The notes under the pieces are model-generated. The model saw nothing but the letters and a program-made list of their open reading frames with translations, was not told where the DNA came from and made no database searches. Shown here one piece after another: positions 46,065 through 56,398 of a stretch of 64,000 nt of DNA (within the stretch, counting starts at the first letter, position 1; each line of letters begins with the position of its first letter). This DNA is from Xanthoparmelia taractica (taxonomy: Eukaryota > Ascomycota > Lecanoromycetes > Lecanorales > Parmeliaceae), in the NCBI GenBank assembly GCA_033085395.1, contig JANQBS010000148.1, positions 36,223 to 100,222 on the forward strand, in the 5' to 3' direction. A program made the translations under genes and the position numbers.

Positions 46065-46586
46065 GGTAGTTCGGGACAGGACAGTGACATCCATGAGACA
46101 AAGAATGAGCGAAGCTAGCAGATACCAGTTGCTGCCAGGACTACCGATTGCAACCAACTGTCAAAGGCCGCTTCAGGCTGCAGGCCAAGAGAGTATAGAG
46201 CTCTGAAAGATCACGCTGAGACTCCGTGGAGCTGCCATCCGGAGATGGATGAAGAAGTAGATGAATGAAGAAGATTCTAATGATGAGGTAGCTGCGGAGA
46301 CGAACTAGAAGAACGGAATGACATGGCTGGATTAGATACAATTTATGCAACAGGGGACACCCTTCATCACTAGCAATTGCGCTGTGGATAATGTGTTAGC
46401 AGATGTAAAAATCACAAGGACATTAAGAATCGTCGACTAGCTAATGGTTCTCGCTTACGGAGCTGTAGACCTCCTCCTGCAACTACACCTCAGCATTGGT
46501 ACCGCAGTGCAACTGAAAGATTCACTGCTCATGCTTTGTGACATCACAATTCTAGGGAACGGCTGAAAGCCAGCTTGTCAAGCATC
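46065..46586. other. Intergenic between UTP7 and the AP-3 sigma gene
   Basis: No gene is seen in 522 bases. A minus-strand frame at 46141-46350 has no recognisable content. Confidence 0.5.
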
Positions 46587-47323
46587 ATGATCAATGCCGT
46601 ACTTGTCTTCAACAATTCCGGTCAACCGCGCCTTACGAAGTTCTATACCCAGCTGGTAGGCTTACATACAATCGAACCGTGGCTCGGTTCCATGACACTC
46701 TTAGACAACCAGTGCTGACACACCGGCCAGGATACCAGCGTCCAACAGCGCCTCATATCCGAGATCTTTACCTTGGTCGCCAACCGCCCATCTTCTGCCT
46801 GCAATTTCCTACCGTGTGTCTCGATCCCATTTCCTATACACCCTCACAAATACCTGGTAAACCGTTCGAATCCTTACTGATCTCTACGCCACCTAGACTT
46901 CCCCCATTACTAGCAACGACCCCCTCCGCCGCCGCAACCCCGACCCAACCCCACAACGACACCCCATCCCTCATAACATACCGCCACTACGCAACCCTCT
47001 ACTTCATCCTGATCTCCACATCCACTGAATCCCCGCTCGCCCTGCTCGACCTGATCCAAGTCTTCGTCGAGGCTCTCGACCGCCTTTTCGAAGACGTCTG
47101 CGAGCTGGACCTGATTTTCAATTTCGAGACGCTGCATGCTACGCTTGGGGAGATGATTGTGGGAGGGGTTGTGGTGGAGACGGGGCTGGATAAGGTTGTG
47201 AAGGGCGTTAGGGAGCAGGGGAAGGTGAAGAAGAGGAAGGAGGTTGGGTTGAGTGCGGCGGATGGGTTGGGGGTTGTGGGGGGTTTGGGGATGGGGATGG
47301 GGAGGGGGAGGGGATGGCGGTGA
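46587..47323 (+). CDS. APS3: AP-3 adaptor complex sigma subunit
   Basis: Exons 46587..46655, 46731..46813 and 46897..47323 give 192 residues; introns are 75 and 83 nt. Splicing yields MINAVLVFNNSGQPRLTKFY, the invariant start of AP-3 sigma, then QRLISEIFTLVANRP and ACNFL. The rest of the longin-like fold follows: YRHYATLYFILISTSTESP, LALLDLIQVFVEALDR, CELDLIFNFETLHATLGEM. The C-terminal about 40 residues are basic and Gly-rich (GMGMGRGRGWR), longer than in yeast. AP-3 sorts cargo from Golgi or endosome to the vacuole. Strong C-to-G skew switch in exon 3. Confidence 0.93.
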
Positions 47324-47824
47324 GGGGTTAGGATATATGGGATGGAATTATCAGTGAATTTCTGCATGAAGGCGTTGGGGTTGAGCGTGGCATGGCGTCA
47401 AAAGGGGGCTATACCCACCGGATCGGCATGTACCATCAATGGAGCAAATCCTGCTGCAAGAATAACATTGAGGAGCTAGTCGCCGAGGGATAGCAAGAAC
47501 GGAGAGTATACAACAAGATTCTCTGAGGTGGCCAAGAGTTATACATCCCTCATTTAGTAGTGTTCTCACTGAAAGATACACCACAGCCTCTTGAACATGT
47601 TTACCTCAACTGCTCCTTCCTCTAAGCCATCGATCGCTCTACATCTCCATCTCTACGCCATCAAACTTCATCCTCGTCTCGCCCACGCAACTTCTCTTAC
47701 GCGAATGGCCCGGCCTCGTCTTTGGGGAGCAAACTGCTGTGGCAGCGAAGAGACAGCCTCTCAACACTTGCAGAAACCATCTCGTATGTCACAGACCATC
47801 AGTCTCCCTCTTCAATCTTCATCT
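47324..47824. other. Intergenic, convergent 3' ends of APS3 and DPH3
   Basis: No supported gene in 501 bases. A plus-strand frame from 47591 runs antisense into DPH3 and is best explained as a shadow. Confidence 0.5.
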
Positions 47825-48135
47825 TCAAGCCGCGACTTCCACTGGCGCCACAGGTACTGCCGTCGTTGCCCCATCGCCGTCTCCTTTAGGAAGGTTGTCC
47901 TGATACACAGATCAATCTTTTGGGCTATCAATAAGAAATGGCGGTTGATCCTTACTACTTCAAATATGACTTTGATCATCAGACTGCAGCTGGGGCAGAC
48001 TGCGACTTCCTCGCCATCGCGGAGGTCGGCGAGTGAAATTTCGAACTGGTCGCCACACGGGCATGGGTAAGTGTAGAGGGTTGTGGATTCGTGGTAGGTC
48101 ATGTCTTCGATCTCGATTTCGTCGTAGAACGACAT
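47825..48135 (-). CDS. DPH3: Diphthamide biosynthesis protein 3 / Kti11 (CSL zinc finger)
   Basis: Exons (minus) 48135..47956 and 47899..47825 are joined by a 56-nt intron (GTAAGG...TATCAG) and give 84 residues. The CSL zinc finger is complete: CPC at 25-27 and CPSC at 47-50, with DQFEISLADLRDGEEVAV between. Splicing replaces a long read-through tail by KVIFEVDNLPKGDGD, the expected family ending. Dph3 donates electrons to the Dph1-Dph2 radical enzyme that makes diphthamide on eEF2, and as Kti11 supports Elongator tRNA modification. It is divergently placed 281 bp from TSR1. Confidence 0.93.
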
Positions 48136-48416
48136 TCTGCCGGTAGCTGCTCTGACTGTTGTGGTGAAGAAAGAGGCAGAGGGGCCGATGCGGGCGAGTC
48201 AAAATTTCCTTGCCGGAGATAATCTTTAGTGCTAAATTTATCGCCGACAATTAAAGGCACAAAAATACAAAAATTATTCAGCGTAGCCGTTGTAGTCTGA
48301 GGTCCCCAACAGCGACCGTAGACATTGCTCGACTTGGACTCTGACACAGAACAAATAAAGGCGACATACCTTCAAATCTGGCTTCTATCCCGTTCAGGTT
48401 CAAGGCCGGTGACGGC
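48136..48416. promoter_or_regulatory. Shared divergent promoter of DPH3 and TSR1
   Basis: Only 281 bases separate the two start codons, so both promoters must overlap here. Both genes serve the translation machinery, making joint regulation plausible (inference). No specific factor site was identified by eye. Confidence 0.5.
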
Positions 48417-50861
48417 ATGGCACCAGTTACAGAGCACCATCATCAGAGCACTACCAAGGTTTCTCACAAACCGTTCAAGTCGAGACATGCCACCAAGAGT
48501 CTGATCCGAAACTTGGCCAAAGGAAAGATCGAGGGCACGGAGACAAAACCCAACCGGAAGACACCTCACCAGCAGGTCATGTCAAAATTTGACAGGAAGA
48601 ACCAAGCGCGCCAAATACGGCAGGTAAAGCACCAGCAGAATATCAAGTCCACGCACATCTTTGCCGGGCAGAACGGGGCGCCGAGAGTCATTGCGGTGGT
48701 ACCGCTATGTGAGGATATGGATGCTGTGGCTGCAATCCAGAAATTGAATCAAGCGGTGGATGCAGAGTCCCATTGGCCGCTGGAAGGGCATATGAGAGTC
48801 AGGGTGGATCGCTTCAAGCAAAATTTGCTATACGTGCCTGTCAGACGGCACCTTATAACTGCTCTTGATGCATGCCGGTCGGCAGACTTTGTAGTCTTAC
48901 TACTATCCCCCACAGAAGAGCCCGGTGAGGAGGGAGAGTTATTGCTCAAAACGATTGAAGGGCAAGGCGTGTCAAATGTGCTTACTATGGTGCAAAACCT
49001 TGACGCTGTCGAACCAGCCAAAAGACGGCCGCAAGTTGTGACATCCTTAAAGTCCTACATTACCAATTTCTTCCCAAATCAGGAGAAGGTCCTGTCACTG
49101 GATGCGGAAAGTGAGTGCTCTAATGCTATCCGCTCTTTGTGCACTACGACACCCAAAGGAGTAAGATGGCGAGAAGATAGGAGCTGGATGCTGGTGGAGA
49201 ATGTGCAATGGCCAAGCGACCTGGTCAAGGTTCATAATGAAGGGGAAGTAGTCATTACGGGAGTCGTTCGTGGAAGGAACTTAAAAGCCAACAGGCTTGT
49301 GCAAGTAGGAGACTGGGGCCACTTCCAGATTGGAAAGATCACAGAAGCAGCATTTCCCCTATCAAAGAAGCGTAAAGCGGACGAAATGGCGGTTGACGAG
49401 CCAAGGGGCGAAGAAGTACTTGAAGTTCCCAATGAAGAACAAGAGGATCTTGCAGATCTTGCTCCTTATGAGGCTACGACGGATGATGTGGATGCTTTGT
49501 CTAATTCGGAAGCGCCTACTGAGAGACGAGGAGTCCTTCTTGATGACCATCATTATTTCTCAGATGATGAGACACATTTGCCGGATCCGCCTAAGCGTCT
49601 ACCCAAAGGTACTTCGTCTTACCAGTCGGCTTGGTTTCTGGGTGATATGTCGGATTCTGGCTCGGATTCTGAGGATGCAGTAGACGATGAGGGTGATCTC
49701 GATATGGAAGCACCGGCACTACCTCAAGATGGGCTTGAAGGGCTCGACAAAGCCACACTCAAAGAGCCTACCGAAGCAACACCTTCCGAGTATCCACAAT
49801 CAGAGATGTTTCTGGATCCGTCGCCAGATGACGAAGCGGCTCAACTGGCAGAGTACAGAGCTCAACGAAAAACGGAAGCCAACGAGGATCTTGAATTTCC
49901 AGACGAGATAGAGCTGCACCCTAATGTGCTCGCCCGAGAACGACTTTCACGGTACAGAGGCCTGAAAAGCTTGAGGACAAGTCATTGGGAGACAAGCGAA
50001 GACCGAGCACATGAGCCTAAAGAGTGGAACAGATTACTTCAAGTGCCCGACTACAAAAGAGCGAAGAAGCAAGTCGAAAACGACACTCTAGTCGGTGGTG
50101 TACAACCTGGTAGACGGGTCCACGTGCATCTGCGTAACGTGCCGCTTGCCCTCCAGCAAACATACAATCCTACCCAGCCTTTGGCTCTCTACTCGCTCCT
50201 GCGCCATGAGCAGAAGCGAACGGTGGTCAACTACAGCATCACACTCAGCTCCGACCACCCTAGCCCGTTAAGATCGAAAGACGAGCTGATCCTGCAGTGC
50301 GGCTCTCGTCGATTCTTCATCAACCCCATGTTCTCTCAATCTGGCAATACCCCCAACAATGTTCACAAGTTTCTGCGCTACCTCCACCCAGGCCAGACAG
50401 CCATCGCATCCTTCATCGCGCCGATTACATGGGGTCCAGTTCCTGCTCTTTTCTTCCAACCATCGGTCTCCATGCCTGGCACACCTCTTAGCCGGATAGC
50501 AACGGGCACCTCACTCCCTGCCTCCACTTCGCGTGTCATTGCCAAGCGTGTCATTCTGACTGGCCACCCATATAAGATCCACAAGAAGCTTGTCACTGTT
50601 CGGTACATGTTCTTCAATAAGGAAGACGTACAGTGGTTCAAGGCTCTGCAGCTGTGGACGAAGCGAGGGAGGAGTGGCTTCATCAAGGAAAGTCTTGGGA
50701 CTCATGGGTATTTCAAGGCTACCTTTGATGGTAAGATCAACCCCCAAGATGCAGTAGGTGTGAGTCTGTACAAGAGGGTATGGCCTAGAGAGGCTACGCC
50801 CTGGACTGGGTTGGGCACAGACGGTGGGTCTCGAGAAGAGGAGATGCCTCCGGTAAGCTAG
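48417..50861 (+). CDS. TSR1: 40S ribosome maturation factor Tsr1
   Basis: A single exon of 814 residues, the family length. It begins with a basic segment (KPFKSRHATKSLIRNLAKGK) characteristic of Tsr1. A degenerate GTPase-like domain follows (HIFAGQNGAPRVIAVVPLCE; the P-loop is lost, as in known Tsr1), then an AARP2CN region, a long acidic insert (about 330-500, rich in Asp and Glu), and the C-terminal beta-barrel/RIBIOP_C region from about 513 (YRGLKSLRTSHWETSED). Tsr1 binds late pre-40S particles, blocks premature translation factor binding and is exported from nucleolus to cytoplasm with them. Confidence 0.94.
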   Translation: MAPVTEHHHQSTTKVSHKPFKSRHATKSLIRNLAKGKIEGTETKPNRKTPHQQVMSKFDRKNQARQIRQVKHQQNIKSTHIFAGQNGAPRVIAVVPLCEDMDAVAAIQKLNQAVDAESHWPLEGHMRVRVDRFKQNLLYVPVRRHLITALDACRSADFVVLLLSPTEEPGEEGELLLKTIEGQGVSNVLTMVQNLDAVEPAKRRPQVVTSLKSYITNFFPNQEKVLSLDAESECSNAIRSLCTTTPKGVRWREDRSWMLVENVQWPSDLVKVHNEGEVVITGVVRGRNLKANRLVQVGDWGHFQIGKITEAAFPLSKKRKADEMAVDEPRGEEVLEVPNEEQEDLADLAPYEATTDDVDALSNSEAPTERRGVLLDDHHYFSDDETHLPDPPKRLPKGTSSYQSAWFLGDMSDSGSDSEDAVDDEGDLDMEAPALPQDGLEGLDKATLKEPTEATPSEYPQSEMFLDPSPDDEAAQLAEYRAQRKTEANEDLEFPDEIELHPNVLARERLSRYRGLKSLRTSHWETSEDRAHEPKEWNRLLQVPDYKRAKKQVENDTLVGGVQPGRRVHVHLRNVPLALQQTYNPTQPLALYSLLRHEQKRTVVNYSITLSSDHPSPLRSKDELILQCGSRRFFINPMFSQSGNTPNNVHKFLRYLHPGQTAIASFIAPITWGPVPALFFQPSVSMPGTPLSRIATGTSLPASTSRVIAKRVILTGHPYKIHKKLVTVRYMFFNKEDVQWFKALQLWTKRGRSGFIKESLGTHGYFKATFDGKINPQDAVGVSLYKRVWPREATPWTGLGTDGGSREEEMPPVS

Positions 50862-51403
50862 GATCGACTCCGAGCGAGAGAAATGATCAAGCACCAATCG
50901 GAGAGAGTAGCTTTTGCACGCTAAAATGTACGGCCGTTGCTCTGACTTGATATTTGAAGAAAATCCACAACCTGCTAGGTATTGATCATGAGAAAGCATA
51001 GGCCCCATTCACAAGACCAAACAATCCCCAAAATGTGAGGTCCGTCTCTTGTTGTGAGAGGTTTTGCCTCGGCTCATATCCTGTACAACACAAGAAGTGA
51101 CGCGGGGCCGGTTGCTCGTTCACGTGTCCATCACTCTTTGCTGACAGCTAAGCGATTTCAAAATCACACAAACTGCTGTGATATCCCTCCTTTCTTTCTT
51201 TATTCATCACGACGGTCACTATATCATAGATACAGCTTCATGCCCACTCACTTTATTGAATCCGTCTTCTTCAATTAAATAGCTCTTTTTCACACGCCTG
51301 AGTTTAGTTACCCGGGATTCATCGCCGTCTTTCACTGCAGCAGCTAGCTAGCGTTTAGCTCTTACGTTAGAATCAGCGTCGCAAATGCTAGACCGCAGCA
51401 AAC
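50862..51403. other. Intergenic between TSR1 and the Asp-rich gene
   Basis: No supported gene in 542 bases. A plus-strand frame at 51054-51278 has no recognisable content and probably belongs to a leader. Confidence 0.45.
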
Positions 51404-52414
51404 ATGTCGAAATCAGCAAAATCACACACCGGCGACATGCAGGTACGCCTCCTATACTCATCCAACTCACCCACCACTTATCTCATTTCTCATTCCTTTT
51501 CGCAGAACGCCCAGCGCTCCTCCACCAACAATACACCAACAACGATAACAACGGGCCTCTCAACCGCCAAACTCTCAACCTCCTCGACCCACAGCAGCTC
51601 GCCCCCGACCCCCTTCCTAGCCTCCAGATCCGAAGTCCGCTTCGCGCTCGAGTCGGACTTTGCGTGGGAGTCCGCCCTTTTGTCCCCCGCTGAGGTTGAG
51701 GTTGAGATTGAAACTAAGCCGGCTACTGCTGCACTGCCCGAGACACACGCGCACGACAATAACGAGGATGACGACGATGATGATTACGATGTCCACTTCT
51801 TGCCCGATCACGACGACTACCAGTGCTATCGCGAAACAGAAACAAAAACATTGGGCCAGGGCCGGAAAGGAGGAGGTGAAGGTATTCACTTTGCGGCTGA
51901 TCCGAATAAGTGCTATAGGCTTGCTTCTTCGTGGGGGATGCAGTTGCGTGCGACGGCGGCGGGGGTGGTTAAGAAAGATGGGTGCGTGTGTGAGGAGGGT
52001 GGAGGAGCGGGGATTCCGTTGCGGGGAGAGTATGTTAGGGTTTTTGATGGCTGTGACGCTATTGATGACGCTGTTGATCATTGCGAGGATGGTTTTCACG
52101 ATGATTGTCTCGACAACGACGATGGCAATAACGACGATGATTATGAACATGCAGATGCAGACGATGACGATCTGGCTCTGGACCTAAATCGCGACCCTCA
52201 TCCTCCACCTGGCCTTCTTGACGATAACGATGATTTACCGACCGCGGTGCGCAGGTTCGCCTGGACGTATGCAAAGGGGCTTGGTGGGTTGGTGATGGGT
52301 ATTGTGGATGGGTTTGCGATGGCGGCGGCTGGTGCGGGGGGAGAGGTGGGGGGAAGGATGAGGGTTGGTGGTGGGGGTTGTGGGGGAGGGACAGCGGGGA
52401 GGAAGGGTGGGTGA
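51404..52414 (+). CDS. Unknown Asp-rich protein
   Basis: One frame of 336 codons. A likely 63-nt intron (51443-51505, GTACGC...TTCGCAG) leaves the frame unchanged, so the product is about 315 or 336 residues. Low-complexity acidic runs (NEDDDDDDYD, then NNDDDYEHADADDDD) surround a short Cys-containing middle part. The C-terminal part has a more regular segment (TAVRRFAWTYAKGLGGLVMG) and ends in a Gly-rich basic tail. No domain is recognised. An antisense frame covers much of it but is Pro/His-biased and looks like a shadow. The gene is plausible, not proven. Confidence 0.5.
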   Translation: MSKSAKSHTGDMQVRLLYSSNSPTTYLISHSFSQNAQRSSTNNTPTTITTGLSTAKLSTSSTHSSSPPTPFLASRSEVRFALESDFAWESALLSPAEVEVEIETKPATAALPETHAHDNNEDDDDDDYDVHFLPDHDDYQCYRETETKTLGQGRKGGGEGIHFAADPNKCYRLASSWGMQLRATAAGVVKKDGCVCEEGGGAGIPLRGEYVRVFDGCDAIDDAVDHCEDGFHDDCLDNDDGNNDDDYEHADADDDDLALDLNRDPHPPPGLLDDNDDLPTAVRRFAWTYAKGLGGLVMGIVDGFAMAAAGAGGEVGGRMRVGGGGCGGGTAGRKGG

Positions 52415-52510
52415 TGGGTGTGGGTGGGGAGGGCGATGGAGGGCTGGGGGGGAGGAAGAGGGGAAGGGCGATGAGGGAAGGGGAAGGGAAAGGGAAAGGG
52501 AAAGGCGGAA
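52337..52510 (+). repeat. G-rich low-complexity tract with many G-runs
   Basis: The stretch holds many runs of three or more G, including repeated GGGAAA units near 52480-52502. It spans the end of the Asp-rich gene and its 3' flank. G-quadruplex formation is possible on the plus strand. Confidence 0.6.
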
Positions 52511-52925
52511 AGGAGGGTTCTTGTGTGGTTTGGATCAACGGTTTTGTCGCGTTGGATTCTGTTTTGAAGGGGGTGGAGTGGTTGGTATATTTGTGGTGGT
52601 GGTGGGGGATTAGTTTCTGATGCGGTAGGAAGAAGAAATCTATCACTCTTTTCACTCTTTGTGAGACTTCTTGTGCAGACATTTTATCGATCCATTCATA
52701 ATTTTGGCTTCACAGCGTTGGCCGAAAAGCATGCTTTGACTAAGAGGCCGTCAAACACAATTCATTTCAGGAAAAGCATCTCGAGTGGATATAGCTTGGG
52801 TAAGCCAGCCTCTCTGTCAGCCGTTAGAGTCATCAAGCGCCCTTGCATTAGCCATTATCATCTCAGTTCATCAGCTGCGAGCTGTCATAATGCTCATAAG
52901 CACCAGCCGTGTGATGGAACCTACT
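52511..52925. other. Intergenic after the G-rich tract
   Basis: No supported gene between the G-rich tract and the stop codon of the SWIRM-domain gene; the two neighbouring genes converge here. Confidence 0.45.
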
Positions 52926-55900
52926 CTAATCACCCACTTCGCCCAGATGTTCCCCGTCTTTGCGTGACATCAACAGCTCTAGGCTTTGCTCTCTCGAGGA
53001 GATCTTGAAAATCGTTTGCACCGCCGGGATATGAGGGACACTCTCCACGCCTTCGTTCGTGGTAGCAGGACGCAAGTGGCCCTCCGCTGCCCTGCGGTTC
53101 GCGGCCAATCTCCGCCTATGCTCAGAGCCGATCTTGGGAAACACACGGTAGTGATTGGCCTTGTTAGCGTAGTTCATCCCACAGCTTCTGCACGTATGGC
53201 GCTTTGCACCATGCTGTATCCGGTCAGCGAGCACTCTGCGATGGTTTGGTACATGCTTACTTTCCTTGGAGGCTTGTTGTGTTTCTTTCCACTGGCTACT
53301 AGCGCAGCAGCTGGTACAATTCGCGCGAGCGATTGCTGGTGTTGATTGGCGTCACGCCCGACTTTTCCTTCGCGCATAATAGGCTGTGTTTGACTTGGTA
53401 ACGAATCCTTAGCGTAAACGCTCTGGTGTTTGGTGGCAGGAGCGAGAGAGGTTCCAGCGCTGGGTGTAGTGGTAGGGACCACTTGTTTTGCTTTTGCGAT
53501 CGTGCTTGCCTTCGGCGGGCCACCACGATGACCATTCGTACCCAGTGCTCTTCGTCTTGCCCATACTCTTCGCATTCGTGCACTGTGTTCGGCGTGATTT
53601 TGCGGTCCAGGTTTGCGGACTGTGCAGTGTCTGCGGTCTGCTCCGTCTGCTGGCGAATTGATTGCATTTGAGGCCTCATCCAGTCTTCCAGCACCGGATC
53701 CTGAGGGAGTCGACGTCTCAGGTCTTCCCCTTCCAACAGCATGGGGCGTCCGTCGCGCCAAATCAGTGAAGATATCATTGTTTTTATCTTCTCTAATAAC
53801 AGCTCCTTTAGGTTTCTTAGTCAACCTTTCATACTGTGCCTGGATTGACTCTGCTGAATAAGTGGCTGACCCGGTACGTGACATAGCTTCAGCGACCAGG
53901 TTCCATTTCTCCAACTGGAAACTGCTTTCGATTTCTGCAAGAATAGAAGCCTTCTCACGTTGGAACTTCTCCTCGATTTCAGCTTCGGCGGCAAGAAGAA
54001 GCTGATCCTGTTTCAATCAGCTTAGTTCAGAATAATTGATCGAAATGTCGTCACTCACATCATGCGATTCAATATGAGGGTAAGTGGCGGAGAAGACCTT
54101 ATTAGGCTTTTCGTCCGCTCTAAGTCGCGTGCTGGTAAGGTTTGCCATGACGCGGGCATAACGGCTTGACAATGACTTTGTAGTCTGCGTTCTGCCTGTC
54201 TTTTGTTTCCAGGCCTCCTTGATTTCAGGCCACGGACGACACTTCTCTTTCATCGTTACAAGCATGATATCCGCGGCACTTGCTTCGTCTAATGAACGGG
54301 GTAACGGCTTCCGTGTAGCGAACTGATCGGTGGGAGCTGCAGGTCGATGAGGTTTCTCCAAGTTCGACTTCTGCTGACTATTCTTGGCTTCGACGGTAGA
54401 AGAGCAGGCGGGTCTATCTTCATAATGGCTGCTTTGGGCAAGCTTGACCTTTTGCGTCATACTTCTGGTCTCAAGCAGCAAACATTCCTCGGTATCTGCA
54501 GAAAAGCCAGCAGGCTTTCTGGGGTACACTGTCTCTTTCAGCACAAGTCCCTGCCTTGGTCTTCCGTCCTCGGTCATTGGGCATTCGTCAACGGTCTCGT
54601 TCCTAGGCAGAGTGCTGTATGTCTGAGTTGGTCCGTCATTGTCAACTCCCCGTTGGCTTCGGTCTCCTCCAATAAGCGACAACCCATAGCTTTGCTTCTC
54701 CAACAAGGGTTCGGAACACGAGTTGAGACTTTCTCGGCCTTCAGTCCCGTCGTGCCTGCCATCGAATGACACACTTGAATCTGCAGTACTTTCGTTGGTA
54801 GACTCTTCATCCCCCTCGCTTGTGAAATGGAACTCCGAGTCACTGATGTCCCAGATATCGAGCTCAGTCAGTCCTGAAGACGAACTGCCGCTATCCTTGC
54901 TCTCATTGTTGGTTCTACTCAGCGGATCGTTACCCTCATCTAGGTACCTGAGGAAATACTTCTTGTCGAACCATCCCACCCTCTCGAACACTCCGCATAA
55001 TTTGCTAGCTTTGTTGGTGTCTATTTTGCAAGCTTTCTGGGACTCGGACTTTCTGAACTCTCTACCTTCCTGTAAAGCCTTGACACGAGCTTGGAAGATT
55101 CGGCGTTTTGTACATAGATATTTTGCACAGCTCAAATTCAGAGTCTTGGCAAGTTCGACTTCCGCGTCGTGAAGCATGTGCCGATCCGGGTCACTGGAAA
55201 GATCAACCAAGGCTTCTTGGCGCCACTGTACTTGGAGGATGCGCGGATTGCCTGGGGGGAGAGTTGATGTCGGAGGAGCATAGTCCGGAATGGAGTTGTA
55301 GGCTACATCCCCAATTTGATTCCCAGAGGAATGACGGAGATCCTCTGGCTGCCCCGAGGCTTTCTGACGGCGTGGAGGCGGCAAGTTCTCGAGCACTGGC
55401 AAAGGGCGCAGCAAGCCATTAGTTCCCAACTCACTAGTATGTAGCGTAACTCTAGCTGTGTCAACTTCAGCCTCTTGTTTAATGACTATAGAAGACATAT
55501 CGGGTTGTGCTTCCGAGGCCAGTTGTGCCTCAGATGGGCCCGTTGTGGTGGTACTGTCATCCTCGTGGATGACGAGTGTTTGGTCCTCCGGGTCACCACC
55601 AGTCAAGCTGCTCACGTATCCTGCTGGTCTTTGGTAAAGCTCAGAGCTCACGTCTCTCATACTGTCCCTGAACTCGAAATATTGTGGTGAGTCTGGCTCT
55701 AGCTTGATGGGCGGGCATATTCGTGAAGCAGTCTGAAAGGGTTCGATGTCCCCCATAGAGCTTGCTTTTCTTTTAGTGCCCCGAATGAGGGGCGCCGTCG
55801 GTGTCTCGGAGCTGCCTAACGATAGACTCCTGGAGGGTACATCACATGCGAAGGGAGGCTCGTCTAGATCTTGTCCAGTCATGACTTCAGATCTTGCTAT

Positions 55901-56041
55901 CGGCGTTGACGTGGCAAATGGACATGAGGCAGCTGCGTATTTCATATAGAAACCCTTCTGCAGCTCCAGGTATTTGTATATAACTTTGCAAAGCTTCAAC
56001 CTCGAAGGTTCCCAATCACATTGTACGTAGAAAGGATTCAC
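52926..56041 (-). CDS. SWIRM-domain chromatin protein with Myb-like segments
   Basis: Three exons (minus): 56041..54059, 54007..53261, 53213..52926; introns of 51 and 47 nt; 1005 residues. A SWIRM domain lies at about 285-366 (DRHMLHDAEVELAKTLNLS, later ACKIDTNKASKLCGVFERVG and GWFDKKYFLRYLD). SWIRM modules occur in histone demethylase, SWI/SNF and Rpd3-type complexes and bind DNA or histone tails. A Myb/SANT-like segment follows near 585-640 (MKEKCRPWPEIKEAWKQKTG and SLSSRYARVMANL), and a second near 684-720 (KWNLVAEAMSRTG). The last exon adds a CxxC pair (HTCRSCGMNY, Cys 918 and 921) without a second pair. The start could be a later ATG (MKYAAASCPFA). A nuclear regulatory role is inferred. 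Confidence 0.8.
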
Positions 56042-56398
56042 GAGTGAATAAGGTTGCCCCTAAAGCCTTACCCGATCCCGCCCGGACATCCTGGGCGATG
56101 GGCTCGATTCGTGGGGGTCTCTCTCGGCTACCAATCAGTTGTTGCATGCGGTAGGTAGTGTCCGAGCCAGACCTCTCACCAGGTCAGATAGTCTGTTAAT
56201 TCCCTTTGTTGATTGAGCGGCATCGCATCCTCGAGAGCTCATTGGAGCTCTTGAATCATCATCACGACTACTTCTATAGAGCTTCATCAGCTCCTCCAAA
56301 AAGACTTCAGCCCTGAGAAGAAAACCCGGAAACATTGCCAGCATAGAAGGAGGCAAGAGGTGGAGCGCAAGCTCCCCGATTTCACTCTACTTGAAAAA
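56042..56398. promoter_or_regulatory. Divergent promoter of the SWIRM gene and the phosphate transporter
   Basis: 357 bases between the two start codons, without coding signal. Several short upstream frames exist on both strands. No phosphate-response motif could be named with confidence by eye. Confidence 0.4.

Noticed and set aside
47591..48070. Plus-strand frame of 159 codons between APS3 and DPH3
   Set aside because: Most of it is antisense to the well-supported DPH3 exons and the rest has no recognisable content.
52059..52682. Long Pro/His-rich minus-strand frame opposite the Asp-rich gene
   Set aside because: Its composition is the mirror of Asp/Gly-rich codons on the plus strand; it looks like a shadow frame.
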